DNA from: Devosia sp. A16
GTDB lineage: Bacteria > Pseudomonadota > Alphaproteobacteria > Rhizobiales > Devosiaceae
Length of the DNA: 64,000 nucleotides
Reading direction: 5' to 3'
Assembly: GCF_001402915.1 (NCBI RefSeq)
Contig: NZ_CP012945.1
Location: forward strand, 2,457,501 to 2,521,500
In this document: positions 34,770 to 45,043 of the stretch, one piece after another
How positions within the stretch are numbered: the first letter of the stretch is position 1
How the letters are laid out: each line of letters opens with the position of its first letter
Position numbers and translations under genes: made by a program
The notes under the pieces: generated by a model
What the model was told of the DNA's origin: nothing
The model's input: only the letters and a program-made list of their open reading frames with translations
Database searches by the model: none

Positions 34770-35822
34770 ATGTCTCTGATCTCGACTTTTGCCAAGGCCG
34801 CAGCAGGTACCCTGCTCGCCGCCTCGATGATGGCGTCGACGGCGATCCCCGCCGCCGCCCAGGAATACACCAAGGACAACCCGCTCAAGGTTGCGCTGGT
34901 GCTGCACGGCACGCTGGGCGACAAGAGCTTCTTCGATGACGCCGCCGCCGGCATGAAGCGCGCCGAAGCCGAGCTGCCGGTCACCGTCAAGATCATCGAG
35001 GCCGGCTACGACCGCTCGAAGTGGCAGCCGGCGCTCGCCGATGCCACCGACTCCGGCTACGACGTGATCATCGCCGGCACCTTCGACATGACCGGCTACA
35101 TCGCCGAACTGGCGCCGCAGTATCCCGACGTCAAGTTCATCGACTTCGACGACGCCCCCGACTTCACCAAGTGCGACTGCAAGAACGTGCTCGGCGTGCA
35201 GTACACCACCTCGTCCGCCGGCTATCTCGCCGGCTACGCGGCGGCCAAGATCTCCAAGTCCGGGATCCTCGGCACCATCATCGGCATGGAGTTCCCCACC
35301 GTCACCGACTTCAAGGTCGGCTTCGACCAGGGCGCTCTGGCCGCCAATGACAAGGTGCAGATCCTGAATGCCGTCGCCGGCACCTTCAACGATCCGGCCA
35401 AGGGCAAGGAAATCGCCCTCGCCCAGATCAACCAGGGCGCCGACATCATCTTCCCGATCGCCGGCGGTACCGGCATCGGCTCGCTGCAGGCGGTCAAGGA
35501 TTCGCCGGGCAAGCTCGCCGTCGGCGTCGACAGCGACCAGGCCGCGATCTTTGCCAGCACCGACCCGGCACAGGCCGACGTGATCTTCACCTCGGTGGAA
35601 AAGAAGGTCGGCCAGTCGCTGCTGCTGGCACTCAAGGGCACCATCGACGGCACCCAGGTCTATGGCCAGCGCGTGCTGCTCGGCCTCAAGGACGGCGCCG
35701 TGGGCATCTCCAAGAACGCCCAGTACGAAAAGCTCGTGCCGGCCGAGGTGCGGACCGAGGTCGACGCCCTCGAGGCCAAGATCATCGCCGGTGAGATCAC
35801 CGTCAACACCGACATGAAGTAA
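34770..35822 (+). CDS. BMP-family nucleoside ABC transporter substrate-binding protein, 350 aa
   Basis: A Sec signal peptide covers residues ~1-30 (cleavage near AAA-QEYT). The mature protein has LKVALVLHGTLGDKSFFDDA, YDVIIAGTFDMTGYIAEL, NVLGVQYTTSSAGYLAGYAA, ADIIFPIAGGTGIGSLQAV and VGVDSDQAAIF: the PnrA/BmpA purine-nucleoside receptor family. A strong AGGAG precedes ATG 34770. A hairpin terminator stands between it and the ATPase gene, so the receptor is probably made in excess. It works with the ATPase and two permeases downstream. Confidence 0.93.
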   Translation: MSLISTFAKAAAGTLLAASMMASTAIPAAAQEYTKDNPLKVALVLHGTLGDKSFFDDAAAGMKRAEAELPVTVKIIEAGYDRSKWQPALADATDSGYDVIIAGTFDMTGYIAELAPQYPDVKFIDFDDAPDFTKCDCKNVLGVQYTTSSAGYLAGYAAAKISKSGILGTIIGMEFPTVTDFKVGFDQGALAANDKVQILNAVAGTFNDPAKGKEIALAQINQGADIIFPIAGGTGIGSLQAVKDSPGKLAVGVDSDQAAIFASTDPAQADVIFTSVEKKVGQSLLLALKGTIDGTQVYGQRVLLGLKDGAVGISKNAQYEKLVPAEVRTEVDALEAKIIAGEITVNTDMK

Positions 35823-35829
35823 ACCGACC

Positions 35830-35860
35830 GGGCCCCGCGGCAACGCGGGGCCCGATCTTT
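35830..35860 (+). terminator. Hairpin (partial terminator) between binding-protein and ATPase genes
   Basis: CGGGCCCCGCG (35830-35840) and CGCGGGGCCCG (35845-35855) form a perfect 11-bp stem with a GCAA tetraloop, followed by ATCTTTCT. The weak U-run suggests partial termination, leaving read-through into the ATPase gene. Confidence 0.78.
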
Positions 35861-35926
35861 CTGGTGCGGGGTCGAGGGATGGGGACGTCCCGGGCCCGCT
35901 GAACGTCTGGCGCAGAGCGGGGCAGC

Positions 35927-37467
<1,541 letters not shown>

Positions 37468-37471
<4 letters not shown>

Positions 37472-38580
37472 GCACCCTTCCGGCCATCGACCGCAGTTCG
37501 CGCTTCAAGACCATGCGCCGCGAAGTCGGCCGCGCCCTTGGCGCGCTGGTCATCGCGCTGCTCGTCGCCTTCGTCGTCGTGCTGCTGACCTCCAAGGCGC
37601 CGTTCGAGGCGCTCAACGTGCTGCTGACCCAGCCGCTGTCGCGTCCGCGCACCATCGGCCTGTGGATCGACGACATCGCCAAGCTCACCGTCACCGGTCT
37701 CGCGTTCAGCCTGGTGTTCCAGGCCCGGCAGTTCGCCATGGGCGTGCAGGGCCAGGTCTATGTCGGGGCGCTGGCCGCCACCTACGTGGCGCTGTCGCCG
37801 CTCGGCGCCAGCTGGGCCGGCATTCCGCTCGGCATTGCCGCCGCCATGCTGGCCGGCGCCTTCTACGGCTTCCTGCCCGGCATCGCCAAGGCCCGGCTCG
37901 GCGCCAACGAGATCGTCTCCTCGCTGATGCTGAACTACATCGCCATCGAATTGTGCAACTTCCTCGTCCGCACCAACCTGCCCAAGCCGCAGGCCGGCGT
38001 GCTGACCACCAACGATTTCCCCGACAATGCGGTGTTCCCCACCCTGGTCGCCAACACCCGCATCGATCTCTCCATCATCTTTGCCCTCGTGGCTGTGGTG
38101 GTGGTGTGGTTCGCGCTCTATCGCACCAGTTGGGGCCTCAAGCTGCGGCTGGTCGGGCACAACGCCCGCTTTGCCGAGTATTCCGGCATCAAGGCGACCT
38201 TCATCATGGTCTCGGCGATGACCGCCTCGGGTGCCCTGGGCGGCCTGCTCGGCTCGATGTTCGTGCAGGGCCAGACCTATGGCAAGCTGACGGTGCTGTT
38301 CGAGGGCGGCCTCGCCTTCGAGGGCATCCTCGTCGCCATCGTGGCGCGCAGCCGCCCGCTCGCCGTGCCGATCGTCGCCATTTTTTACGCCTATCTCAGG
38401 CAAGGGGCGCAGCTGATGAACATCCGCACCGATGTTCCGGCCGAGGTCATCGGCATCGTCACCGCCATCATCATCCTGCTGGTGTCCTCGTCCTACTCGC
38501 TCAACTTCATCACGCGGCTGTTCAGGCGCGCGCCGGCTGCTTCGGCGGCGCCCGCCGCTGCCGGGGGTGCCGCCAAATGA
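37468..38580 (+). CDS. BMP-type nucleoside ABC permease, larger subunit, 370 aa
   Basis: A BPD_transp_2 permease (YufP/NupP-like) with many hydrophobic helices: LGALVIALLVAFVVVLLTSK, LTVTGLAFSLVFQARQFAMG, NEIVSSLMLNYIAIELCNFL, and the coupling loop TSWGLKLRLVGHNARFAEYSG. A short alanine-rich C-terminal tail extends past the last helix. It overlaps both neighbours by 4 nt. Confidence 0.92.
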
Positions 38581-39521
38581 TGGAACTCTTCCTCACCGTC
38601 TTCTCGGCGGCCTTCTTCGTCACCGTCATCCGCACCACCACGCCGCTGTTGCTGGCGACGCTGGGCGGCCTCATCGCCGACCTTGGCGGGGCGCTCAACG
38701 TGGCGCTCGAAGGCATGATGCTGATCGGCTGCCTCACCGCGGTGATCGTTTCGGTCTACGCGCCCTGGTACGTCGCGGTGGCTGCCGGTCTCGGTGCCGG
38801 GGCGCTGCTCGGACTGATCATGGCGTTCTTCGCCTTCCGGCTGAAGGCCGACATCATCCTCGTCGGCTTCGCCATCAACATCCTCGCGGCGGGCGGCACG
38901 GTGTTCGCGCTGGCGCTCGCTACCGGCGGCGACAAAGGCACCTCGATCAACCTGCAGTCGAAATCCATTCCGGCTGTCGACCTCAGCTTCCTCTCCCAGA
39001 TTCCGCTGGTCGGCCCGACCCTGACGGCGTTCCTCTCTGGCCACTCGGTGCTGAGCTGGCTCGCCGCCTTCCTGGTCTTTGCGGTGTGGTACTTCCTCTA
39101 CCGCACGCCGTGGGGCCTGTGGCTGCGCGGCGTCGGCGAGTATCCGGCGGCGCCGGAAGCGGCCGGCATTCCGGTCAACAAGATCCGCACCTGGAGCCTC
39201 ATCGTATCGGGCGCGCTGGCCGGGTTGGGCGGCGCGCAGCTGGCGATGTTCAACTATGTCGGCTTCACCCGCGACATGACCGCCGGCCGGGGCTTCATCG
39301 CGCTCGGTGCCGTGCTGCTGGGGGCGCGCCATCCGGTCGGCGCGCTGCTCGCCGCTCTGCTGTTCGGCGCCTTCGAAGCGCTGGCAGTGGTGATGCCGGG
39401 CCTGTTCAACGACATCCCGGCAGAAGTCATCCGGGCCATTCCGTTCGTCGTGACCATCGCCGCCCTGGTGCTGTTCTCGATCCGCGCCCAGCGGGCGCTG
39501 GCCATGCGCGGGGTGAAGTAG
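38577..39521 (+). CDS. BMP-type nucleoside ABC permease, smaller subunit, 314 aa
   Basis: A second BPD_transp_2 permease (YufQ/NupQ-like): FVTVIRTTTPLLLATLGGLI, GGALNVALEGMMLIGCLTAV, TPWGLWLRGVGEYPAAPEAAGI and GRGFIALGAVLLGARHPVGAL. It starts at the first of two tandem ATGs (38577), overlapping the upstream stop. It is the last gene of the operon, followed by an inverted-repeat element. Confidence 0.92.
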   Translation: MMELFLTVFSAAFFVTVIRTTTPLLLATLGGLIADLGGALNVALEGMMLIGCLTAVIVSVYAPWYVAVAAGLGAGALLGLIMAFFAFRLKADIILVGFAINILAAGGTVFALALATGGDKGTSINLQSKSIPAVDLSFLSQIPLVGPTLTAFLSGHSVLSWLAAFLVFAVWYFLYRTPWGLWLRGVGEYPAAPEAAGIPVNKIRTWSLIVSGALAGLGGAQLAMFNYVGFTRDMTAGRGFIALGAVLLGARHPVGALLAALLFGAFEALAVVMPGLFNDIPAEVIRAIPFVVTIAALVLFSIRAQRALAMRGVK

Positions 39522-39560
39522 CGGAGGTAACGTTCTGCTAGCTTTCGCGGATACTGGAGG

Positions 39561-39720
39561 TTCTGCCCCTCTCCCCTGAGGGGAGAGGGTAGTGCAGCTA
39601 GGACCGTGAGGTCCGTAGCGGAACTAGGGTGAGGGGTTCAGCTTTTCGACGAGCGCTCGTTGCACGACTTCACCCCTCAACCGGCGCTTCGCGCCACCTT
39701 CTCCCCTGAGGGGAGAAGGG
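39561..39720. repeat. Inverted-repeat intergenic element, CCCCTCTCCCCTGAGGGGAG subfamily
   Basis: A short palindrome CTCTCCCCTGAGGGGAGAG opens the element and CTTCTCCCCTGAGGGGAGAA closes it. Between them lie TAGTGCAGCTAGGACCGTGA, GTAGCGGAACTAGGGTGAGG and CACCCCTCAACCGG. The interior is nearly identical to 42489-42644 and, in reverse, to 61464-61642. It lies between converging genes. Confidence 0.85.
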
Positions 39721-39779
39721 ATGCCGGGGAGCAACTCGCAATCGAGACCAACCACTACGGCAGGTGCAGCCAATCGGCC

Positions 39780-40844
39780 TTAAAACCAGATCTCCGGCGC
39801 ATGCAGGATCTGCAGGGTCTCGGCCGGTTCGCCGTTGATGCGGCGCAGCAGCAGCTCGCCCATCTGCTTGCCGGCCAGCGCCGTGTCCTCGAAGATCGCA
39901 TCGACCTTGGGGCGCACCTGGCTGAAGATGCCGGAGGTCTGTTTCACCACCATGTGCACGTCCCTGCCGATCTCGCGGCCGGCGTCGGTGATGCCCGCCA
40001 TGATCGACAGGCCGGCAGCATCGCCGGTGCAGATGAAGCCATCGGGCGCGTCCGGCTCGGCGATCCGCCGCATGGTGGCGAGGCGGATCTGGTCGGCAGT
40101 GTTGTCGAGCGTCGCGCCCGCGATGATCTCGTGGTCGAGCCCGGTCTCCCGGATCGCCGCCATGAAGCCGTCGCTCAGATGGTGGCCGAAGCTGAAGCGC
40201 ATCGGCGGCAGGATGATCGTCACCTTGCGGCAGCCCTTGGCCTTTAGCCGCATCACCGCGTGATGCGCGAAGGCGTAGTTGTCATAGTCGACAAAGGGAT
40301 GCGCCGACGAAAAGGCGGTGCGGCCGTGCGAGACGAAGGGGAAATTCTCCTCCATCAGCAGCTTCACCCTGATGTCGTCTGGCTGGGTGCGCGAGAAGAT
40401 CACCCCGTCAGCCGCCTTGTTGCGGAGGATATAGCGGATCGGGTCGATCGGCGCTCCTCCGATGAACATCGGGGTGATCACCAGGTGGTAGGGCGTGCCG
40501 CGCAGCGCTTCGGTCAGCCCCGATACCATTGATTGCCCGAAGCCGAGAATCTCGTCATGCGGGTCGAGGATCAGGCTGATGACGTGGGTGCGCCCGGTCT
40601 TCAGCCGCAGCGCCGTGCGATCCGGCACATAGCCGACCTCGGCCGCGATCTTCTGCACCCGGACGCGGGTCTCCTCCGAGAGTTCGGGCGCATTGTTGAG
40701 TGCCCGCGAGATCGTGGTGATGGCGAGGCCGGTCATCTCGGCGATGGTGCGCAGGGTCGGCTTGCCGCTCGGCTTGGCAGTGCCGGCGGCACGACGCGGC
40801 TGGCGTGCCTTGGCGCGCTTGTCGCGCGTCTCCGTATCGGCCAA
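39780..40844 (-). CDS. LacI-family transcriptional regulator, 354 aa
   Basis: A basic 28-residue leader precedes the helix-turn-helix TLRTIAEMTGLAITTISRAL, the hinge region (VGYVPDRTALRLKTGRT) and a sugar-binding-type effector domain (GVIFSRTQPDD, FVDYDNYAFAHHAVMRL, GFICTGDAAGLSIMAGI). A perfect LacI consensus site lies about 100 bp upstream (40944-40957), so autoregulation is likely. No obvious metabolic target adjoins it: the divergent neighbour encodes an ASCH protein. The target could be elsewhere, or the convergent nucleoside transporter. Confidence 0.92.
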   Translation of the reverse strand: MADTETRDKRAKARQPRRAAGTAKPSGKPTLRTIAEMTGLAITTISRALNNAPELSEETRVRVQKIAAEVGYVPDRTALRLKTGRTHVISLILDPHDEILGFGQSMVSGLTEALRGTPYHLVITPMFIGGAPIDPIRYILRNKAADGVIFSRTQPDDIRVKLLMEENFPFVSHGRTAFSSAHPFVDYDNYAFAHHAVMRLKAKGCRKVTIILPPMRFSFGHHLSDGFMAAIRETGLDHEIIAGATLDNTADQIRLATMRRIAEPDAPDGFICTGDAAGLSIMAGITDAGREIGRDVHMVVKQTSGIFSQVRPKVDAIFEDTALAGKQMGELLLRRINGEPAETLQILHAPEIWF

Positions 40845-40943
40845 CGATGTCCTCCCTCGAACGGATGAATGCCTACTCGCGAGGCATTTTGGGTGAGCGG
40901 CGATGCTCCCCCACGATCCGCTCAGGCGTAGCTCAACATGTTA

Positions 40944-40957
40944 TGAAATCGATTGCA
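40944..40957. promoter_or_regulatory. Consensus LacI/GalR-type operator
   Basis: TGAAATCGATTGCA matches the family consensus TGNAANCGNTTNCA at every fixed position. It lies in the 198-bp region between the divergent LacI and ASCH genes. Confidence 0.7.
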
Positions 40958-41042
40958 AGGCGGGAAGTCCCGGGGCTCCATTCGGTTGGCATACTTTGGT
41001 AGCAACCATTGCGCCGCCTCGGGGGAGGATAAAGTCGAGCCT

Positions 41043-41609
41043 ATGCTGTTCCGCACCAAAGACCTGGAGGCGATCTTTGCCGGCCAGTGCACGCTGGCCT
41101 TCCGCCGCTGGAAGAAGCCCACGGTGAAGCCCGGCGGCACGGTGCGGACGCAGTTGGGCATGGTCGGCATCGATTTGGTCGAGACGATCGAGCCCGACGA
41201 GGTGACCGAGAGCGACGCTCGCGCCGCGGGGTACAGGGATCGGGCTGGCGTCATCGCCATGTTCGAGGCGCAGCAGGGCACCTGCTACCGTATCCGCCTC
41301 CATCCAGCCGGACCCGATCCGCGTGAGGCGCTGCGCGACGCCGCACCCGACGCGGCAGAACTGCAGGCTCTGGCCACCAGGCTGCAGAAGCTCGACGGGG
41401 CCGCGCCGGCGCCATGGACGCGGCAGGCGCTGCAACTGATCGCCGACCATCCCGGCGTCGTCTCGACCAGCCTTGCCCAACGTGCCGGCATGGAGCGCGC
41501 CGAGTTCAAGCTCAACATCCGCAAGCTCAAGGCGCTGGGTCTCACCATCAGCCTCGAAGTGGGCTACCGGCTGTCGCCGCGCGGCGTGGCGCTGCTGGCG
41601 GCGCTCTGA
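41043..41609 (+). CDS. ASCH-domain protein with C-terminal winged-helix-like region, 188 aa
   Basis: Residues 1-90 read like an ASCH domain: LFRTKDLEAIFAGQCTLAFRRWKKP opens with the conserved basic stretch of a nucleic-acid or base-binding fold, then TVKPGGTVRTQLGMVGIDLVETI and GVIAMFEAQQGTCYRIRLHP. Residues ~125-188 (TRQALQLIADHPGVVSTSLA, then LNIRKLKALGLTISLEVGYRLSPRG) look like a winged helix. ASCH proteins bind RNA or modified nucleosides, and some are N4-acetylcytidine amidohydrolases. The link to a DNA-binding tail suggests regulation. The start is ATG 41043; the Shine-Dalgarno is weak. Confidence 0.65.
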   Translation: MLFRTKDLEAIFAGQCTLAFRRWKKPTVKPGGTVRTQLGMVGIDLVETIEPDEVTESDARAAGYRDRAGVIAMFEAQQGTCYRIRLHPAGPDPREALRDAAPDAAELQALATRLQKLDGAAPAPWTRQALQLIADHPGVVSTSLAQRAGMERAEFKLNIRKLKALGLTISLEVGYRLSPRGVALLAAL

Positions 41610-41665
41610 AGCCTCAGGACCGCTCAGGCCTGGTTAGCCCTGTTGTCGGATGGGCTGGTGCCTCA

Positions 41666-41789
41666 ACCCCTCACCCGTCCCGGCCTTCGGCCGGTGACCA
41701 CCGAACTCGCCGTGTTCTTCTCCCCGTCGGGGTGCGGGACGAAGGTGTAGCCTTCGCCCCGAGGTGGCCAAAAGGGCCGGATGAGGGGT
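41666..41789. repeat. Degenerate inverted-repeat intergenic element
   Basis: ACCCCTCA (41666-41673) and TGAGGGGT (41782-41789) bracket a block with CGGCCTTCGGCCGG and smaller GC-rich stems (TTCTCCCCGTCGGGGTGCGG). It resembles the other elements only in overall plan. Confidence 0.5.
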
Positions 41790-42107
41790 AAGCCACGATC
41801 GCCGCGGCCGATACAAGTCTCGAACACCGCTCGTCGAGTGCGCCAGGCCTTTTCCATCCAATCGAATCCGCCGGGCAGGAAATTTCGCTTTCATGCTGAT
41901 GATTTGGAACGCCGCGGGCTGGCGAAATCGCTGCGGCTCACCTATCTTTTCCGGAGCGTCGACGAAAGCCGGATAGACCTCGGGGCATCGACGCCGTACA
42001 ACGACCTGATGGCGGACTCAGCTTCGCCACACAAAAGCTGCGGGCGACGCGCTAGTCTCGCCCTCATTGGAATCACCCAGGCCATCGGCCGCCGGAAGGA
42101 GACGAAC
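41790..42107. other. Intergenic stretch with no recognised gene
   Basis: About 320 bp between the repeat element and the short ORF at 42108. No reading frame here has coding character or a plausible ribosome-binding site, and no RNA family is recognised. The base composition is more AT-balanced than in the neighbouring genes. It may contain the promoter of the short ORF. Confidence 0.4.
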
Positions 42108-42200
42108 ATGCACATCGCTATTCGCACCACTCTCCAAACCGGGCTTATCGGTAAATGGGTAGATCGTTCCAACGGGTGTTACCGACCCAAACGAATGTGA
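42108..42200 (+). CDS. Short ORF, 30 aa, possible leader peptide
   Basis: The ATG at 42108 is preceded by GGAAGGAGACGAAC, one of the best ribosome-binding sites in the window. The peptide is basic and opens MHIAIRTTLQTGLIGKWVDR; it ends with a Cys and several Lys/Arg. Its last nine codons run into the 5' arm of a long hairpin (42173-42241) and the stop lies in an inner stem, so translating ribosomes would open or block that structure. A leader peptide controlling the 69-residue gene downstream is the simplest hypothesis. No homologue is recognised. Confidence 0.45.
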   Translation: MHIAIRTTLQTGLIGKWVDRSNGCYRPKRM

Positions 42201-42241
42201 CCTCTGTCACCCATTCGTCTCACAGTTCAGGTAACACCCCG
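42173..42241 (+). other. Long nested hairpin between the short ORF and the 69-aa gene
   Basis: The outer stem is CGGGTGTTACC (42173-42183) with GGTAACACCCCG (42230-42241, one bulge). Inside it ACGAATG (42191-42197) pairs with CATTCGT (42212-42218), and TGAC (42198-42201) with GTCA (42206-42209) around a CTCT loop. There is no U-run, so it is not a plain terminator. Its 3' end is 35 bases before the next ATG. Confidence 0.6.
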
Positions 42242-42276
42242 GCCGTCCCCAGAGACGTGCCGATGGAGGTCATTCC

Positions 42277-42486
42277 ATGCAGCATGCCCATTTCGAAAAG
42301 CCACATAGCGCCAAGCCCATAGCTGTCGACATCGACGGCGAGCCGAAGGGCGTCCTGGTCGCGCACGATGCCGGCTTCCGCTTCCTCGCCGTCAAGCTCG
42401 ATGCGTTCGGGGTGGATGGCCAGGTGTTCGCTACGATTGAAGCGGCCGAAGCGGCGGTTCGCGACGCGCTGCGTCCGGCAGCATGA
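42277..42486 (+). CDS. Small conserved-looking protein of unknown function, 69 aa
   Basis: An ATGGAGGTC ribosome-binding site sits at the right spacing before ATG 42277. The peptide has alternating strand-like segments (KPIAVDIDGEPKGVLVAHD, AGFRFLAVKLDAFGVDGQVF) and a C-terminal helix (ATIEAAEAAVRDALRP), so it looks like a small folded soluble domain. It is not recognised as a named family. Codon use and a GC-rich third position support coding. An inverted-repeat element follows at once. Confidence 0.6.
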   Translation: MQHAHFEKPHSAKPIAVDIDGEPKGVLVAHDAGFRFLAVKLDAFGVDGQVFATIEAAEAAVRDALRPAA

Positions 42487-42488
42487 GC

Positions 42489-42644
42489 TCTGCCCCTCTC
42501 CCCTGAGGGGAGAGGGTAGTGTAGCTAGGACCGTAGGTCCGTAGCGGAACTTGGGTGAGGGGTTCAGCTTCTCAGCGAGCGCGCGCTGCGCCGCTTCACC
42601 CCTCAACCGGCCTTCGGCCACCTTCTCCCCTGAGGGGAGAAGGG
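42489..42644. repeat. Inverted-repeat intergenic element, same subfamily as 39561-39720
   Basis: It opens CCCCTCTCCCCTGAGGGGAG and closes CTTCTCCCCTGAGGGGAGAA, with the same interior blocks (TAGTGTAGCTAGGACCGTAG, GTAGCGGAACTTGGGTGAGG, CACCCCTCAACCGG) as the element 3 kb to the left. It lies between converging genes. Confidence 0.85.
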
Positions 42645-42668
42645 AAACGGGGACTCTCGGCCAGTACC

Positions 42669-44036
42669 TTACCCCCCGACCGATCTCCGCCACGCCGCCG
42701 CATACTCGGCAGCCGCGGCGTCGCTCTCGACCAGCACCACCTCGTGTCCGTCCGCCGGTGGCCGATCCATCCGCGCCAGCAGCGCGGCGCCGATCGAGGT
42801 GCCGGTGGCGCTGCGCTTGACCGGTTCCACCGGACGCCCGGTCGCGGCGGCCAGCATCCTCAAGTAGAGCGCGTTGCCGGCGAACGGGCCTTCGACCACG
42901 GTGTGGTTCTCGGCCCCGGTCAGTCTGAGGCATTCAGCCGTCATCATGGCGAGATAGAACGAGGTCACGACGTAGACCTCATCGTCATCAAGGCTCTCGC
43001 GCGGTCGGCTCCATTGCGCCTGCCGCTGCGGGAACGGGCCCGAGCCCTGCACCACCGACGGGGTCAGCAGGATCGTCTCGCGCAGCACCCGCTCGACCGT
43101 CTCGGACGAGGGTTCGCGCGGCGTGGTCAGCATCTCGAACTCGCGCCCGCCCATGAAGCGTGCCGACGGCACCGGACGCCCCAGCGCATCGATATTGGCG
43201 AGGCAGTCGCGCCTGAGGTCGAGATTGTCGATGTCCCCGCCGGGCGAGGCGACGATCACCCAGGTGCCGGTCGACACCAGCCCGAACGGCGGATCGCGCT
43301 CGAGCAGGTGCGGCAGCAGCGAGGCGTTGGAATCGTGGATGCCGGAATAGACGGGCAGAGGTCGCTTCAGTCCCAGCGCGGCGGTGACCTCGGGCAGGGT
43401 CACTCCGAGCACGTCCGAGGCGGGGCGCACCTCGGCGAACCTGTCGAGCCAGCCCTCTTTCATCACCAGCGAGGAGTAGAGATTGGTGGTGAAGTCCCAC
43501 AGGTCCGTGTGGCAGCCCAGCGAGGTGATCTCCTCGGCAACCACCCCGGTCAGCCGGAACGACCAGTATTGTGGATAGGTCAGGATCCAGCGGGTGCGGG
43601 CGAACTCGGCGGGGAAGGCCCGCGCCTGCCAGTAGAGCTGCGCCCCGACATTGAGCCCGCCGGGCAGGCGAGGAGTAAAGCTCTCGGAAAAATCCGGCCG
43701 CGCCCGATCGTACGCGTCCCAGTACTGGTCGGGGCCGGCGAACTCATAGTCGAGCACGGGCAGCGCCAGTTGGCCGTCCGCATCGATCAAGGCGGCTGAC
43801 GCACCATGCGTAGTGACGCTGATGGCGTCGAACGAGAACTCGGCATTGAGCTCGCGCAGTGCGCCCAGTGTGAAGTCCCACAACCCGTCGATATCGAAAT
43901 GCGGGTACTTGCCGTCGCGCAGCACCGTATTCTGCCGCTTGCGCATCGCGATCTCGGTGCGGCTGTCCAGGTCGACCACCGCCACCTTGGCGTTGGATTT
44001 GCCGATATCGATGACCCCGACGGTACGGGCAGTCAT
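42669..44036 (-). CDS. rhaK: FGGY-family carbohydrate kinase, L-rhamnulokinase (RhaK-like), 455 aa
   Basis: The sequence begins VGVIDIGKSNAKVAVVDLDS (first ATPase domain phosphate loop), then SVTTHGASAALIDADGQLAL, the second domain VYSGIHDSNASLLPHLL and FGLVSTGTWVIVASP, and a C-terminal VVEGPFAGNALYLRMLAAAT. This is FGGY architecture of normal length. In rhizobial rha loci the kinase closes the transporter operon, as here, and is also needed for rhamnose transport. It overlaps rhaQ by 4 nt. It phosphorylates L-rhamnulose to feed RhaD (inference by context). Confidence 0.86.
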   Translation of the reverse strand: MTARTVGVIDIGKSNAKVAVVDLDSRTEIAMRKRQNTVLRDGKYPHFDIDGLWDFTLGALRELNAEFSFDAISVTTHGASAALIDADGQLALPVLDYEFAGPDQYWDAYDRARPDFSESFTPRLPGGLNVGAQLYWQARAFPAEFARTRWILTYPQYWSFRLTGVVAEEITSLGCHTDLWDFTTNLYSSLVMKEGWLDRFAEVRPASDVLGVTLPEVTAALGLKRPLPVYSGIHDSNASLLPHLLERDPPFGLVSTGTWVIVASPGGDIDNLDLRRDCLANIDALGRPVPSARFMGGREFEMLTTPREPSSETVERVLRETILLTPSVVQGSGPFPQRQAQWSRPRESLDDDEVYVVTSFYLAMMTAECLRLTGAENHTVVEGPFAGNALYLRMLAAATGRPVEPVKRSATGTSIGAALLARMDRPPADGHEVVLVESDAAAAEYAAAWRRSVGG

Positions 44037-45043
44037 TTCCTGGCCATGCGGTAGACGATGGGAAGTGCGATCACCACGATCAGCAGCAGGCCGATGAAGA
44101 TCGACATGACGATACCCGGCACGTTCAGCAGCCCCAGCCCGAAGGTGACGAGGCCCATGATGAAGGCGGCAATCACTACACCGACGATCGACCCGGCGCC
44201 GCCGAGAATGGAGACCCCGCCCAGCACAACCATGGTGATGGCTTCGAGTTCCCAGCCCTGCGCGATCGCCGGACGGGTCGAGCCGAGCCGGCTGGTGAGC
44301 AGCACCGCGGCGATGCCCGACATCAGGCCGGTCAGGCAGAACAGCACGAACTTGACGCGTGCGACGCGCACGCCGGAGAAGCGGGCCGCCGTCTCGTTAT
44401 TGCCGATGGCGAAGATGCGGCGGCCGAAATTGGTGCGGTGCAGCACGAACCAGTAGATCAGCGCCGCGACGAGGAACAGCGCCAGCTCGAACGAGATCAC
44501 CCAGAACACATAGCCCTGGCCGAAGAAGCCGAAATCCTTGGGGTAGCCCTTGAACACGCCGTCGCCGAGAATGATGAAGCTGAGGCCCCGGAACAGGCTC
44601 ATCGTGCCGATGGTGACGACAATCGAGGGCAGTTTCAATCCGGTGACCAGCGCCCCGTTGAAGGCGCCGCAGACCAGCCCCGTGCCGATGCCGATAGCGA
44701 GCAGCGTCGGGGTATCGGCGCCCGATTGTACGGCGAGCCCCATCAGCGTGGAGGCGAGCGCGATGATCGAGGCCACCGACAGGTCGATCTCCCCGGCAAT
44801 GATCAGCAGCGCCATGGCAAGCGCAATCAGCGCCTTCTCGGTGAAGTTGAAGGTGAGGTCCGAGAGGCTCCAGGCGTTGAGAAAGTAGGGCGAGGCGAAG
44901 GAGTTGACGATGAAGATCACCACCGCGACCAGCAGTAGTAGCGTCTCCCAGCTCAGGAGCGCCGAGCGCAGCGGGTTGTCGAGCCGATCGGGGATCTTGC
45001 GGTGAGTGACGGGCGCTTCCGGCGCGTCGGTCAGCGAACTCAT
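44033..45043 (-). CDS. rhaQ: L-rhamnose ABC transporter permease (RhaQ-like), 336 aa
   Basis: A CUT2-type permease with about nine hydrophobic helices. The conserved segments are NFTEKALIALAMALLIIAGEIDLSVASIIALAS, GLVCGAFNGALVTGLKLPSIVVTIGTMSLFRGLSFI and the exit loop RRIFAIGNNETAARFSGVRV. It stands directly next to a second permease with 4-nt overlaps on both sides. Which of the pair is RhaP or RhaQ follows the rhizobial order only. Confidence 0.88.
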   Translation of the reverse strand: MSSLTDAPEAPVTHRKIPDRLDNPLRSALLSWETLLLLVAVVIFIVNSFASPYFLNAWSLSDLTFNFTEKALIALAMALLIIAGEIDLSVASIIALASTLMGLAVQSGADTPTLLAIGIGTGLVCGAFNGALVTGLKLPSIVVTIGTMSLFRGLSFIILGDGVFKGYPKDFGFFGQGYVFWVISFELALFLVAALIYWFVLHRTNFGRRIFAIGNNETAARFSGVRVARVKFVLFCLTGLMSGIAAVLLTSRLGSTRPAIAQGWELEAITMVVLGGVSILGGAGSIVGVVIAAFIMGLVTFGLGLLNVPGIVMSIFIGLLLIVVIALPIVYRMARK

